Of a stretch of DNA of 64,000 bases, positions 17,900 through 26,564 are shown piece after piece. Origin of the DNA: Micromonospora qiuiae (lineage in GTDB: Bacteria; Actinomycetota; Actinomycetes; Mycobacteriales; Micromonosporaceae); assembly GCF_016863555.1 (NCBI RefSeq), contig NZ_BOPC01000013.1, forward strand, positions 1-64,000, given 5' to 3'. The translations under genes and the position numbers were made by a program. Numbering within the stretch: position 1 is the first letter of the stretch; each line of letters starts with the position of its first letter. The notes beneath the pieces are model-generated. The model was not told where the DNA came from and ran no database searches. It worked only from the letters and a program-made list of their open reading frames with translations.

Positions 17900-18307
17900 T
17901 CAGCCCAGTCGAGTGAGATTGGCGGCGGCGCGCTCGATGGCCAGGCAGCGGTTCTCGACATAGTCGATGCTGGCCTCCTCGGCGATCTGGCGTGCCTGGG
18001 GAGAGACGATCCCGAGCTGCAGCCAGACGGCGGATGCGCCGATCGCCGCGGCCTGGCGGACCACGTCGACCGCCTCCTCGGCCGGGCGGAACACGTCGAC
18101 CAGGTCGACCGGGTGCGGGATGTCGGCCAGTGACCGGTACACCGGCTCGCCGAACAGTTCATCAGCGGTCGGGTTGACCGGGATGATCCGCCATCCGTAC
18201 CGCTGCATCTCCGCCGGCACACGATGTGCGGCCTTGCTCGGGTCGCGGGAGGCGCCGACGACGGCGATGACGGCGGAGTCGGCGAGGATCTGCTCAGCGG
18301 AACGCAC
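17900..18307 (-). CDS. CoA-binding (YccU-like) protein
   Basis: A small 135-residue Rossmann-fold protein. 'VIAVVGASRDPSKAAHRV' is the nucleotide-binding loop and 'GWRIIPVNPTADELFG' and 'AVWLQLGI' complete the CoA_binding_2 pattern. Members bind CoA in vitro; their role is unclear. The frame runs upstream through a short tandem repeat (CATGACCCACCGC twice near 18361-18387), but GTG 18307 gives the family-length protein. Confidence 0.85.
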   Translation of the reverse strand: MRSAEQILADSAVIAVVGASRDPSKAAHRVPAEMQRYGWRIIPVNPTADELFGEPVYRSLADIPHPVDLVDVFRPAEEAVDVVRQAAAIGASAVWLQLGIVSPQARQIAEEASIDYVENRCLAIERAAANLTRLG

Positions 18308-18421
18308 CCGCCGACTGTAACCGCGCCGTGCCGGCTCCGCCCGCCAGTCGCCCACCGTGCCATGACCCACCGCGCCATGACCCACCGCCTGCCGTGCCAC
18401 CGCGTCGTCGCGCGCTGACGG

Positions 18422-19465
18422 TTAGAGCAGGGTGAGTTGCACCGGCTCCGGCGCGGTGGGCGGCGACGCCTGGCGGTGGTCACCCCGATCGGGGCGGTGC
18501 AGGCCGTGACGGCGGGCGGCGATGCGTACCCGTGCGGCCAACTCCCGCTGGTACGGCTGCGGCAGGTAGGCGCCCGAGGCGTACAGCTCCCGGTAGCGGG
18601 GAACCAGGTGAGGGTGTTCCCGGCCCAGCCAGTGTGCGTACCATTCGCGGGCGCCGGGGCGCAGATGCAGCGGCAGTGGCGTCACGCTGGCCGCCCCGGC
18701 GGCGGCGATCGCCGCGACGGTGGAGTCGATGGACTCGTCGGAGTCGCTGAGGCCGGGCAGGATCGGCGCCATCAACACCCCCACCTCGAAACCGGCGTCG
18801 GCGAACTGGCGTACGGCCTCAAGCCGCCGCCGGGGGCTCGGAGTGCCCGGCTCGACCGACCGCCACAGCGGCTCGTCGACGAAGCCCACCGAGAATGACA
18901 CGCTGACCCGAGTGACCTGGGCCGCCTGTCGCAGCAGCGGCAGGTCCCGCAGGATCAGGGTGCCCTTGGTCAGGATCGAGAACGGGTTCGCGAAGTCGCG
19001 CAGCGCCTCGATGATCGGCGGCATGAGCTGGTAACGCCCCTCGGCCCGCTGGTAGCAGTCGACGTTGGTGCCCATCGCGACGTGCGCGCCCCGCCAGCGC
19101 GGCGTGGACAACTCCCGGCGCAGCAACTCGCCCGCGTTGACCTTGACGACCACCTGCCGGTCGAAGTCCGCCCCTGCATCCAGATCGAGGTAGCTGTGCG
19201 TGTTTCGAGCGAGGCAGTAGACACAGGCGTGGCTGCATCCCCGGTAGGGGTTGACCGTCCACTCGAAGGGGACGCGGGACGTGCCGGGGACCTTGTTCAG
19301 GATCGACTTGGCCCGCACCTCGTAGAAGGTCATGCCGGCGAAGGCCGGGGTGTCGAAGGTGCGAACGATCGCGTCGGGCAGCGCCAGCGGCAGGGGTGAC
19401 GCCGCCGGCGCTGCCCGACCGGGAACTCCCTCGACCGGGGGAGCGGTCAGGTTCTCCCAGCGCAT
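18422..19465 (-). CDS. Radical SAM protein (Rv2578c-like)
   Basis: A 347-residue protein. The cluster motif is 'GCSHACVYC' (Cys-x3-Cys-x2-Cys) near residue 75, which in radical SAM enzymes binds a 4Fe-4S cluster. 'YRGCSHACVYCLAR' and 'LTKGTLILRDLPLL' match the Rv2578c/SplB-like group. The reaction is unknown. ATG 19465 is chosen by homology; codons continue upstream but with unlike composition. Confidence 0.85.
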   Translation of the reverse strand: MRWENLTAPPVEGVPGRAAPAASPLPLALPDAIVRTFDTPAFAGMTFYEVRAKSILNKVPGTSRVPFEWTVNPYRGCSHACVYCLARNTHSYLDLDAGADFDRQVVVKVNAGELLRRELSTPRWRGAHVAMGTNVDCYQRAEGRYQLMPPIIEALRDFANPFSILTKGTLILRDLPLLRQAAQVTRVSVSFSVGFVDEPLWRSVEPGTPSPRRRLEAVRQFADAGFEVGVLMAPILPGLSDSDESIDSTVAAIAAAGAASVTPLPLHLRPGAREWYAHWLGREHPHLVPRYRELYASGAYLPQPYQRELAARVRIAARRHGLHRPDRGDHRQASPPTAPEPVQLTLL

Positions 19466-19556
19466 GGCGCTTATTCGAACACACGTACGACAGCGGCGCA
19501 AGTGAGGCGGCGGACATCGGGCGGTGGTTCCTGCCGTGCCGGTGGAGGATGGTGGC

Positions 19557-19961
19557 ATGGAGAGGTCGACCTTCGTCTACGACGGGGACTGCGCGTTCTG
19601 CACCCGCTGCGCTGAGTTCGTCGAGCGCCGGATCCCGACCCGTGCCCGGGTGCTGCCCTGGCAGTTCGCCGATCTCGACGAACTCGGGTTGACCGAGGCA
19701 GAGTGCGACGAGGCGGTGCAGTGGGTGGGGACCGACGGCAGTCGCGCCGCCGGCCCGGACGCCATCGCCGCCCTGCTGGCCAGCAGCGGCCGGGTCTGGC
19801 GGATCGCCGGGGCCGGGCTCCGCTTCGCGCCGGTGCGCGCCGCCGCCTGGCCCGCGTACCGCTGGGTGGCCCGCAACCGGCACCGGATGCCCGGCGGTAC
19901 GGCCGCCTGCTCCCTGCCGCAGGCGGCCCGGGAGCGTCTCTACGGCCCGCCGGGCGGCTGA
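19557..19961 (+). CDS. DCC-family thiol-disulfide oxidoreductase-like (DUF393) protein
   Basis: A 134-residue protein with the family's N-terminal 'YDGDCAFCTRC', giving Asp-Cys-x2-Cys-x2-Cys, likely a redox-active pair. The rest includes 'RVLPWQFADLDELGL' and a C-terminal Arg/Trp-rich helical region. DCC proteins are often encoded beside HTTM membrane proteins, as here (next gene, convergent). ATG 19557 has GGAGG at 19544-19548. Confidence 0.85.
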   Translation: MERSTFVYDGDCAFCTRCAEFVERRIPTRARVLPWQFADLDELGLTEAECDEAVQWVGTDGSRAAGPDAIAALLASSGRVWRIAGAGLRFAPVRAAAWPAYRWVARNRHRMPGGTAACSLPQAARERLYGPPGG

Positions 19962-20002
19962 CCGGCACGCCCGTCCTGTGCCGGCCCGCCTGGCGGCGCA
20001 GT

Positions 20003-20992
20003 TCAGGACGAAGGCGCCTGCTGAGGGCTCGCGGGGCGCGGGACGGAGCCGGCGTCCGGGAGCGGGGCGGTGGCCGGGGCTTCGTCCGCGACCACCGGGA
20101 CCTCCTCTGGTCGGCCGTCGGCCGGGGTGACCGCTGGCGCGGCGGCCCCGGGCCTGCCGTGACCGGATCGGCGGGCCAGCAGCCCCCGCAGCGCGACCAG
20201 CGGACGGATCTTCTCCAGTGGCAGGAAACTGGTCATGGCGACCAGGTGCGGGGCGAACGAGATGGTGATGGTCGCGATGGTGACCAGGTGGAACGAGTAG
20301 AAGAAACCCACCGTGGCGAGCCGCCAGCGTTCGGGCAGCACGAAGACCAACGGGCTGAGCAACTCGAAGGCGAGGATGCCGAACTGGGCGATGAGCAGCA
20401 GGTGGGGCACCTGGGCGATCAGGTCGGCCAGTTCGGTGCCGCGTCGGATGATCGCCTTGGCCAGCACCGAGCCGGTCGCCCAGTCCAGGCCGCCGAAGCG
20501 GAACTTCGCCCAGGCGGCGAGGAAGTAGGTGCAGACCACCGCGATCTGGGTGACCCGCAAGGCCCAGCCGCCGGCCTCGCTTCTGGTCGGATCTCCGTGC
20601 CGGGCGCGACCCGCCGTCGGCAGCACGGCCAGCGCGACGAGCAGGGCGAACCGGTCGTGGTCCACCTTGCCGTAGCTCATCGCGATGATCATCCACTCGA
20701 GGTAGAGCGCGAAGACGGCCCAACCGAGCAGCCGGGGAGCGCGACCGGTGGCCGCGAGGAGGGCGAGCAGCAGCAACGCCCAGAAGATCACGCTCACCAG
20801 CGCCGGGGTGGGGGTCGGCAGCGGCAGTACGCGCCCGACGAAGAGCGGCTGGTACAGGTCCCCGGAGACGTCGACGCGGGAACGTATCCAGGGCGTGAAG
20901 ATCAGCAGGTCGCCGACGATGAAGAGGTAGACCAGGGTACGGAAGGCGGCGACGCGACCGCGCGGCACCGGCTCGGTCAACCAGCGGCTCAC
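20003..20992 (-). CDS. HTTM (vitamin K-dependent carboxylase-like) membrane protein
   Basis: A 329-residue polytopic protein with about seven hydrophobic helices and a long disordered Pro/Ala tail (about 270-329). The start 'RVAAFRTLVYLFIVGDLL' and the motifs 'MSYGKVDHDRFALL' and 'FRFGGLDWATGS' fit HTTM-domain proteins. GTG 20992 overlaps the upstream gene's stop by 4 bases. The role of bacterial HTTM proteins is mostly unknown; partnering with a redox protein and a secreted protein suggests envelope chemistry (inference). Confidence 0.75.
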   Translation of the reverse strand: MSRWLTEPVPRGRVAAFRTLVYLFIVGDLLIFTPWIRSRVDVSGDLYQPLFVGRVLPLPTPTPALVSVIFWALLLLALLAATGRAPRLLGWAVFALYLEWMIIAMSYGKVDHDRFALLVALAVLPTAGRARHGDPTRSEAGGWALRVTQIAVVCTYFLAAWAKFRFGGLDWATGSVLAKAIIRRGTELADLIAQVPHLLLIAQFGILAFELLSPLVFVLPERWRLATVGFFYSFHLVTIATITISFAPHLVAMTSFLPLEKIRPLVALRGLLARRSGHGRPGAAAPAVTPADGRPEEVPVVADEAPATAPLPDAGSVPRPASPQQAPSS

Positions 20993-21429
20993 GGAGTCAC
21001 CTGCCAGCGCACCACGGTTTCGTCGAACCACCGCCCGGTGGGCCGGCGGTCGGTGATGTCGTGCCAACGGATCACGATGCGGACCTCGGTCAGCTGCGGG
21101 GCGTCCGGGTTCCGTCGGGTGTACGCCTCGGCCACCTCCCGCAGCAGGCCGGGATCGGCCGCGTAGCGCGCCTGCTGGCCCTCGATCTCGGCCCGCCGGA
21201 TGCCGGTCGCACGTTCCCCGAGGTCGACCAGGTCGCCGGTGATGTCAACCCCCTCGACCCGGGTGTCCCGGGCGTCCGCGTTCGGCGGATCCGAGGTGGA
21301 GTACATCCGGAAGGGGCCGAACGGGAAGTGGTCGTCGTCGCCCCAGAGGGTGCCGGCCAGCAGGACGGCCAGGGCGAGCGCGGTGACTCCCACCCGGACC
21401 GCGCGGCCACGGCTGGTCAACGTATCCAT
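20989..21429 (-). CDS. Secreted or anchored hypothetical protein, HTTM partner
   Basis: A 146-residue protein with an N-terminal signal or anchor helix (about 11-29, after RGRAVR) followed by a compact exported domain ('FPFGPFRMYSTSDPPN', 'EVRIVIRWHDITDRRPTG'). It overlaps the HTTM gene by 4 bases, so the two are translated together and probably work together at the membrane. I recognise no named family. Confidence 0.7.
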   Translation of the reverse strand: MDTLTSRGRAVRVGVTALALAVLLAGTLWGDDDHFPFGPFRMYSTSDPPNADARDTRVEGVDITGDLVDLGERATGIRRAEIEGQQARYAADPGLLREVAEAYTRRNPDAPQLTEVRIVIRWHDITDRRPTGRWFDETVVRWQVTP

Positions 21430-21553
21430 CTCCAGACAGAAGATACGGCACCCGTGCTCGTCTGGTGGGCCGTGTCCGGAGCTGTGGCGACGGGCAGGCG
21501 CGACGACGGCCGGGCCCCGATGCGGGACCCGGCCGCCGCGGTGGTACGCGGTG

Positions 21554-21916
21554 TCAGTGCTTGTGCTCGGCGAGCTTCTTGCGTACGTCGTCCATGTCCA
21601 GCCCGCGGACCTGCTCGATGAGGTTCTCCAGGGCCGACTCCGGCAGCGCGCCCGGCTGAGCGAAAACGATCACACCATCGCGGATGGCCATGATCGTGGG
21701 GATCGACCGGATCTCGAACTTGGCGGCGAGTTCCTGCTGCGCCTCGGTGTCCACCTTGCCGAAGGTGATGTCGGAGTGCTTCTCGGACGAGCGCTCGTAG
21801 ACCGGGGCGAACCGCTTACAGGGGCCACACCAGTCGGCCCAGAAGTCGACCAGCACGATGCCATCGCTCTCGGTCACCTGGTCGAAGTTAGCCGTGGTCA
21901 GCTCGACGGTTGCCAT
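21554..21916 (-). CDS. trxA: Thioredoxin
   Basis: A 120-residue protein with the canonical 'VDFWADWCGPCKRFAP' active site and cis-Pro region 'IRSIPTIMAI'. It reduces protein disulfides in the cytosol. The C-terminus is longer and charged ('RKKLAEHKH'). ATG 21916 has GGAGAG upstream at the right distance. It lies about 120 bases beyond the HTTM pair on the same strand. Confidence 0.92.
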   Translation of the reverse strand: MATVELTTANFDQVTESDGIVLVDFWADWCGPCKRFAPVYERSSEKHSDITFGKVDTEAQQELAAKFEIRSIPTIMAIRDGVIVFAQPGALPESALENLIEQVRGLDMDDVRKKLAEHKH

Positions 21917-22452
21917 GCGAATCTCTCCGATCACCCGGAACATCTACGTCTGGTGGAACCCGGCCGCGAGCCATCGCATTCCCGCCCCGCTGCCCCCGAA
22001 ACCCGGTTGCCTGGCCCCGTTGGGAGCTTTGTCCGCATCGATCACTGTCGGTCCTGCCGTGGCACGCAGATCGCAAATGCATGTCGCATTTGCGTAACCA
22101 GCCGTGATGGGAGCGTTTCCAGCTCAAGCGATCGCCGATCACGCTACGGGCTGGTAATTTGCGCGTTGACGAGCACCGATTCGACCTGCGGAGATCGCTT
22201 GATGGAAGATGATCAATCACTCTCCGTAATGTAACAAAAAGATAAATGTGACCTCGGTCTCTGTGCCGCTGCACTGGCGTACGGCAGAATCTTGAGACAT
22301 CAGAGCGTGGGCGGCGGGTGCCGGGGAGGGCCCCGCCGCTCATTGCGTCCGGACCCGGTCGGCGGTCTTCGGCCAATCCGCGACAACCGGTTCGCGGCGG
22401 ATGGGGTTCGGCTCCCGCGTCGGCGCATATGCTGACGCCGGAGGTTCCCGCC
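21917..22452 (+). other. Intergenic region, no gene seen
   Basis: No convincing coding frame. It holds a 9-bp inverted repeat with a 5-base loop at 22072-22094 (CGCAAATGC with GCATTTGCG) and an AT-rich patch around 22215-22250 (TAATGTAACAAAAAGATAAATG), unusual for this genome and a likely promoter or upstream element for one of the diverging genes. Confidence 0.5.
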
Positions 22453-22935
22453 ATGAGCGAGCGCTGCGAACAAGCCATCGGGCCCACCAGCGCCGGCCCC
22501 TATTCGACGACCGAGTGGGATCTGCTCACCGGCCTGCCGGGCCGGGTGATCGTGGCCGCTGCCCAGCCCGGTCCCGGACGACCCGACCGGGGGGTACGCG
22601 CCGGCGTCGCCGGGCTGGACGCGGTGGCCGCCGGTCGGGCCTTCGACAGTGACCTCGTCCGGGCCGTGGTGGCCGCGATCTACGCCCGGCACGACGATGC
22701 GCCGCTGTCCGCCGCGCGTACCGATCTCGTTGACGTGCTAGCCGCATGCCGCACGGTGGTCCGGGTGCTCGACCGGCGCGCCGATCCGGCCGACTCGGCG
22801 GCGTACCGGCAATGGGTGCAGTCGGTCGCGGCCCGGGTCTGCGGCATGGCATCGGTGGCGCTTCCGGGCGCGGGGCTGGCCCCCGTCGACCGCCGTTTCC
22901 TCGACCGGCTCGGCGCCGCGCTCGGACTCCGTTAG
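22453..22935 (+). CDS. Hypothetical protein
   Basis: A 160-residue, mostly helical protein. It starts 'MSERCEQAIG', includes 'TEWDLLTGLPGRVIVAA' and a region 'VAARVCGMASVALPGAG' near the end. There is no signal peptide or membrane helix. ATG 22453 is preceded by GGAGG about 10 bases upstream. I do not recognise the family with certainty. Confidence 0.65.
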   Translation: MSERCEQAIGPTSAGPYSTTEWDLLTGLPGRVIVAAAQPGPGRPDRGVRAGVAGLDAVAAGRAFDSDLVRAVVAAIYARHDDAPLSAARTDLVDVLAACRTVVRVLDRRADPADSAAYRQWVQSVAARVCGMASVALPGAGLAPVDRRFLDRLGAALGLR

Positions 22936-23007
22936 GTCCCGCGCTTCTCTCGGTTCCGGCGTCCGGACGGCGGGCGGTGGGGGCCCGGTGGCTGGGGCGT
23001 AACCTGC

Positions 23008-23637
23008 GTGACCGTGACCGGTGAGCAGCTCGACGTCGGCGTGGGACCCTGGCCCGGGGATCCGCCGGACGATCCCCGATACGACCCGGACCTGCTCGCC
23101 GAAGGCGACCGGCGCAACGTCGTCGACCGCTACCGGTACTGGCGGCGGGAGGCTGTGGTGGCCGACCTGGACCGCCGGCGGCACGACTTCCACGTGGCGA
23201 TCGAGAACTGGCAGCACGATTTCAACATCGGCACGGTGGTGCGCAACGCGAACGCGTTCCTCGCCGCCGAGGTGCACATCGTCGGCCGGCGGCGCTGGAA
23301 CCGGCGGGGCGCGATGGTGACCGACCGGTACCAGCACGTAAGGCACCACGAGACGATCGAGCAGTTCGCCGCCTGGGCCACGCGGGAGGCCCTGCCGCTG
23401 GTCGGGATCGACAATCTGCCCGGTTCCCGTCCGCTGGAGACCACCACGCTGCCCCGGCGGTGCGTCCTGCTCTTCGGTCAGGAGGGCCCGGGGCTGTCGG
23501 ACGCCGCACGCAGCGCCTGCGACCAGCTCTTCTCCATCGCCCAGTACGGCTCCACCCGCTCCATCAACGCCGGCGTGGCGAGCGGGATCGCGATGCACGC
23601 GTGGATCCGCGCTCACGCCGGCCCGCCGCCGGACTGA
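23008..23637 (+). CDS. TrmH/SpoU-family RNA 2'-O-ribose methyltransferase
   Basis: A 209-residue SPOUT enzyme. The three motifs are intact: 'FNIGTVVRNANAFLA' (with the conserved Asn and Arg), 'LLFGQEGPGLSD' and 'GSTRSINAGVASGIAMHAW'. It is expected to methylate a ribose in tRNA or rRNA using SAM bound in a trefoil knot; the target nucleotide is unknown. An N-terminal extension of about 50 charged residues precedes the core. GTG 23008 start. Confidence 0.88.
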   Translation: MTVTGEQLDVGVGPWPGDPPDDPRYDPDLLAEGDRRNVVDRYRYWRREAVVADLDRRRHDFHVAIENWQHDFNIGTVVRNANAFLAAEVHIVGRRRWNRRGAMVTDRYQHVRHHETIEQFAAWATREALPLVGIDNLPGSRPLETTTLPRRCVLLFGQEGPGLSDAARSACDQLFSIAQYGSTRSINAGVASGIAMHAWIRAHAGPPPD

Positions 23638-23755
23638 GCGACCGCCCCGAACGCTGGTCCTTCCCGGCGATCCGTGCCGGACCGGAGGCGAGCGTCTCCG
23701 GCGTGGCAATGAGGCCGCTCCGCTTGACGGCTCCTCGGCCCGGGGTGACGGTGGT

Positions 23756-24451
23756 GTGATGAGTGTCGCGGTGAGTTGCCCCAGATGTGGTGGATCGGTG
23801 CGGTCGCCGGACCTGATGCACGGCGAGTCGCGCTGCCTCGACTGCGGGCCGGTGGCACCGCTGCACGTGCCGGAGCGCATCGGCGCCGAGATCGTGGCCA
23901 GCGTCGTCGAGCGCATCCAGGCGGACGCGGAGCGGCGGCGGGCGGTGCCGCTGTGGTGCCCATGGCCGTTGCCGCCGGGCTGGACGACGACCGGCGTGGC
24001 GTGGGCCGGCGATGACCGGCTCGGGGTCCGCGCCACCGCGATCGCCTGCGCCGGCCCGGCACCGCTCGGTGGCGGCCCCGCCGACCTGGTCTTCGTGGCC
24101 GAGGAACCGGGGGTGGGCCTGGGGGCGCGGTACGCGGGGGTGCCCGGCCCGGACGCGGGACCGGAGCTGGCCGAGGCATTGACCGAGCCCGGTCCCGGGC
24201 ATCCCGGGCATGTCGGGCGGGCGGGAATCCGGGTGGCCGGCCATCCCACTCCACTGTGGTTGGTGAATTCGCTGACAGATCGAAGCGCGTACGCCGGTGA
24301 GGCTCGGGGATTGTGGCTGTATGCGATAGCCTGGCCGGCGAGTGCGGGGCATCTGCTCGCGGAGGACGTGGTGCTGCACGACCTGGTCGAGTGGACGCCG
24401 TCCGAGCTCGTGTACGGCGCACCGTCTCCGTATCTGCACGGGAGGGCTTGA
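23756..24451 (+). CDS. DUF6758-type zinc-ribbon protein
   Basis: A 231-residue protein beginning with two Cys pairs: 'CPRCGG' and 'CLDCGP', a zinc ribbon. The following 'PLWCPWPLPPGWTTTGVAWAGD' and 'GHPTPLWLV' are conserved among actinobacterial members of this group. The function is not known. The frame includes GTG 23756 and ATG 23759; either could start it. Confidence 0.75.
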   Translation: MMSVAVSCPRCGGSVRSPDLMHGESRCLDCGPVAPLHVPERIGAEIVASVVERIQADAERRRAVPLWCPWPLPPGWTTTGVAWAGDDRLGVRATAIACAGPAPLGGGPADLVFVAEEPGVGLGARYAGVPGPDAGPELAEALTEPGPGHPGHVGRAGIRVAGHPTPLWLVNSLTDRSAYAGEARGLWLYAIAWPASAGHLLAEDVVLHDLVEWTPSELVYGAPSPYLHGRA

Positions 24452-24567
24452 CAAGCTCCCCGGAATGTCGGAGAACGGACGCAGATATTCACGGTAAGAC
24501 ACCACGCTGATACTCTGGGTGCCGCTGCGGTAATGGGACCCGGCGCCGCGCGAGAGGATGGCCCGCC

Positions 24568-24726
24568 ATGGTCAAGAAGGTCCTCACCTGGGCCGGAATC
24601 GCATTCTTGATCTTCTTCGTCGCCTACCGGCCAAATTCCGCCGCAGACGTGTTCAAGTCACTGGGTGGCGGCATCATGGACATCGCCCAGGGCTTCGGCG
24701 ACTTCTTCACCAGCCTGGTCGCCTAG
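24568..24726 (+). CDS. Small membrane protein (52 residues)
   Basis: ATG 24568 to TAG 24724-24726. One hydrophobic helix (about 7-20, 'LTWAGIAFLIFFVAY') is followed by an amphipathic part 'IMDIAQGFGDFF'. It starts after AGAGGATGG and lies 6 bases before the PH-domain gene, so the two are an operon. Family is unknown, but small membrane proteins at this place beside bPH_2 proteins are common in actinomycetes. Confidence 0.7.
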   Translation: MVKKVLTWAGIAFLIFFVAYRPNSAADVFKSLGGGIMDIAQGFGDFFTSLVA

Positions 24727-24732
24727 CCGCCG

Positions 24733-25608
24733 ATGGGAAGCCCCACCGGCCCGCCTTTTGATCCCGACGACCCCGACCGGGCTCGTCGGGAGCGTGACAC
24801 CGAGCCGATTCCCCGGATCGATCCCGATGACGGTCCGGGCTACGGCTCCGACCCCCGCCGCTCCGACGGCCCTGTCTTCTCCGACGACGCGGGCTACGGT
24901 GACGGCCCGGGCTACGCCGGCGAGAGCCGGTCGGGGCGCGCCTGGGTGCGGGATCCCGAGGCCGGTTACCAGCCGCCGCAGATCTCCGAGGAGGAGTTGG
25001 CGGGGCTGCGGGCCGACGCCAGTGGAATGACCCCGCGCCGGGTCCTGCCGCTGGAGGACGAACCCAGCTCGCTGGTCGCGCGTTACCTCTTCCCGACCGA
25101 GCGCTACCGGGGCGAGTGGAAGCGGCACTGGATCCACCTCACCACCCCGCTCATCGTCGGCATCGCCGCCACCTTCGTGCTCGGTTACCTCTCCGGCTTC
25201 CTCGCCGGGCAGGACGTCGGGGCGCTCACCACGATCGCGGTCCTGCTCTGGTTCGCGGTCATGGGCTGGGTGGCCTGGCGGGTCGCCGACTGGTGGTACG
25301 ACCGCTTCATCCTGACCAACAAGCGGGTCATGGTGGTCAACGGGATCATCACCCGACGGGTCGCGATGATGCCCCTGACCCGGGTCACCGACATGAAGTA
25401 CGAGCAGTCGCCGGCCGGCCGCGCGCTCAACTACGGCACCTTCGTGCTGGAGTCCGCCGGTCAGGAGCAGGCGCTGCGCGAGGTGAAGAACCTGCCCAAC
25501 CCCAACGAGCTCTACCTGCGCGTCGTCGAAGAGATGTACGAGCCGCAGGCGGTCGAGGCGCGGCTGGGCAAGGAGCAGGACGAGGCCAAGGCCGACGACG
25601 GCGCTTGA
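24733..25608 (+). CDS. PH-domain (bPH_2) membrane protein
   Basis: A 291-residue protein: an acidic, disordered head (1-85), two membrane helices (about 140-160 and 166-186), then a bacterial PH domain about 190-280 ('RFILTNKRVMVVNGIITRR', 'LTRVTDMKYEQS'). Such proteins bind membranes or peptides; the role is unknown. It follows the 52-residue membrane protein by 6 bases. Confidence 0.85.
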   Translation: MGSPTGPPFDPDDPDRARRERDTEPIPRIDPDDGPGYGSDPRRSDGPVFSDDAGYGDGPGYAGESRSGRAWVRDPEAGYQPPQISEEELAGLRADASGMTPRRVLPLEDEPSSLVARYLFPTERYRGEWKRHWIHLTTPLIVGIAATFVLGYLSGFLAGQDVGALTTIAVLLWFAVMGWVAWRVADWWYDRFILTNKRVMVVNGIITRRVAMMPLTRVTDMKYEQSPAGRALNYGTFVLESAGQEQALREVKNLPNPNELYLRVVEEMYEPQAVEARLGKEQDEAKADDGA

Positions 25609-25712
25609 AATCCTCCGGCCGCACGCTGGAGCTGCCGCAAACCCCTTCGCCCTCGACCCGCTTGGTCCGGCATGGCAGGCTGCCTGGACGAAACCAGGAA
25701 CGGAGGTGGCGC

Positions 25713-26564
25713 GTGGCCGACAGCGACCCGCTGGAGGAGGAGTTCCGTGATTTCGTCACGACCCGCTCCGGCGCGCTGCTGCGGAGCGCGTACCTGCTCA
25801 CCGGGGACTGGGGCACCGCGGAGGACCTCCTCCAGACCGCGTTGACCAAGACCTACCTGGCCTGGAAGCGGCTCGGCGGGATCGAGGCGATCGAGCCGTA
25901 CGCCCGCCGGGTCATGGTGAACACCTCGACCAGTTGGTGGCGACGCCGCTGGCACGGCGAGCGCCCCACCGAGGTGATGCCCGAGCGGGCCGCCGCCGAC
26001 GTGATCGAGCAGCAACTCGACCGGGACGTGCTCTGGCGGCACCTGCGCGCGCTGCCCGCCCGACAGCGCGCCGTGCTGGTGCTGCGCTTCTATGAGGACA
26101 TGTCGGAGGCGCAGACCGCCGCCCTGCTCGACATCTCGCGGGGCACCGTCAAGAGCCAGACCTCTCGGGCACTGGCCACCCTGCGTCGGCGGATCGGCAC
26201 GGAGGACGCGCTCGCACTGCCCGGCTCCGATGCCCCGCCCGCTGGCGATCCGCAGGCGGCGACCGGCCGTTCCGGCACGCGGGCGACGACCCGCCGTCCC
26301 GGCGGGCCGGTGACGACCGGCCGGTCCGGGCTGACCACGGCGCGGCGGGCCGGCGGAACGCCGCAGAGCGGGCCGGGTGACTCGCTCCTCGGCACGGCGG
26401 CCCGGGCCGAGCCGGTCGCCGTCCGGCCGGGCGGCATGGCCGGCGCGGTGCGGCCGGCGCCCGAGCCACTGCCGGCGCCAACTGGTGACCTTTCCGGCCG
26501 GTCCGGACAGCGACCGCCGGTCGTCGCGCAGCCGAGCGGTGCCCTGGCGGGAGAGCGTCGGTGA
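25713..26564 (+). CDS. SigE-family ECF RNA polymerase sigma factor with long tail
   Basis: A 283-residue group IV sigma factor. Region 2 spans about 10-80 ('LRSAYLLTGDWGTAEDLLQ') and region 4 about 105-165 ('LPARQRAVLVLRFYEDMSE', 'GTVKSQTSRALATLRR'). After region 4, about 115 residues are Pro/Arg/Gly-rich and disordered, unusual in a sigma factor but seen in actinomycete SigE types. GTG 25713 has GGAGG upstream. It overlaps the next gene by 4 bases. Confidence 0.9.
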   Translation: MADSDPLEEEFRDFVTTRSGALLRSAYLLTGDWGTAEDLLQTALTKTYLAWKRLGGIEAIEPYARRVMVNTSTSWWRRRWHGERPTEVMPERAAADVIEQQLDRDVLWRHLRALPARQRAVLVLRFYEDMSEAQTAALLDISRGTVKSQTSRALATLRRRIGTEDALALPGSDAPPAGDPQAATGRSGTRATTRRPGGPVTTGRSGLTTARRAGGTPQSGPGDSLLGTAARAEPVAVRPGGMAGAVRPAPEPLPAPTGDLSGRSGQRPPVVAQPSGALAGERR

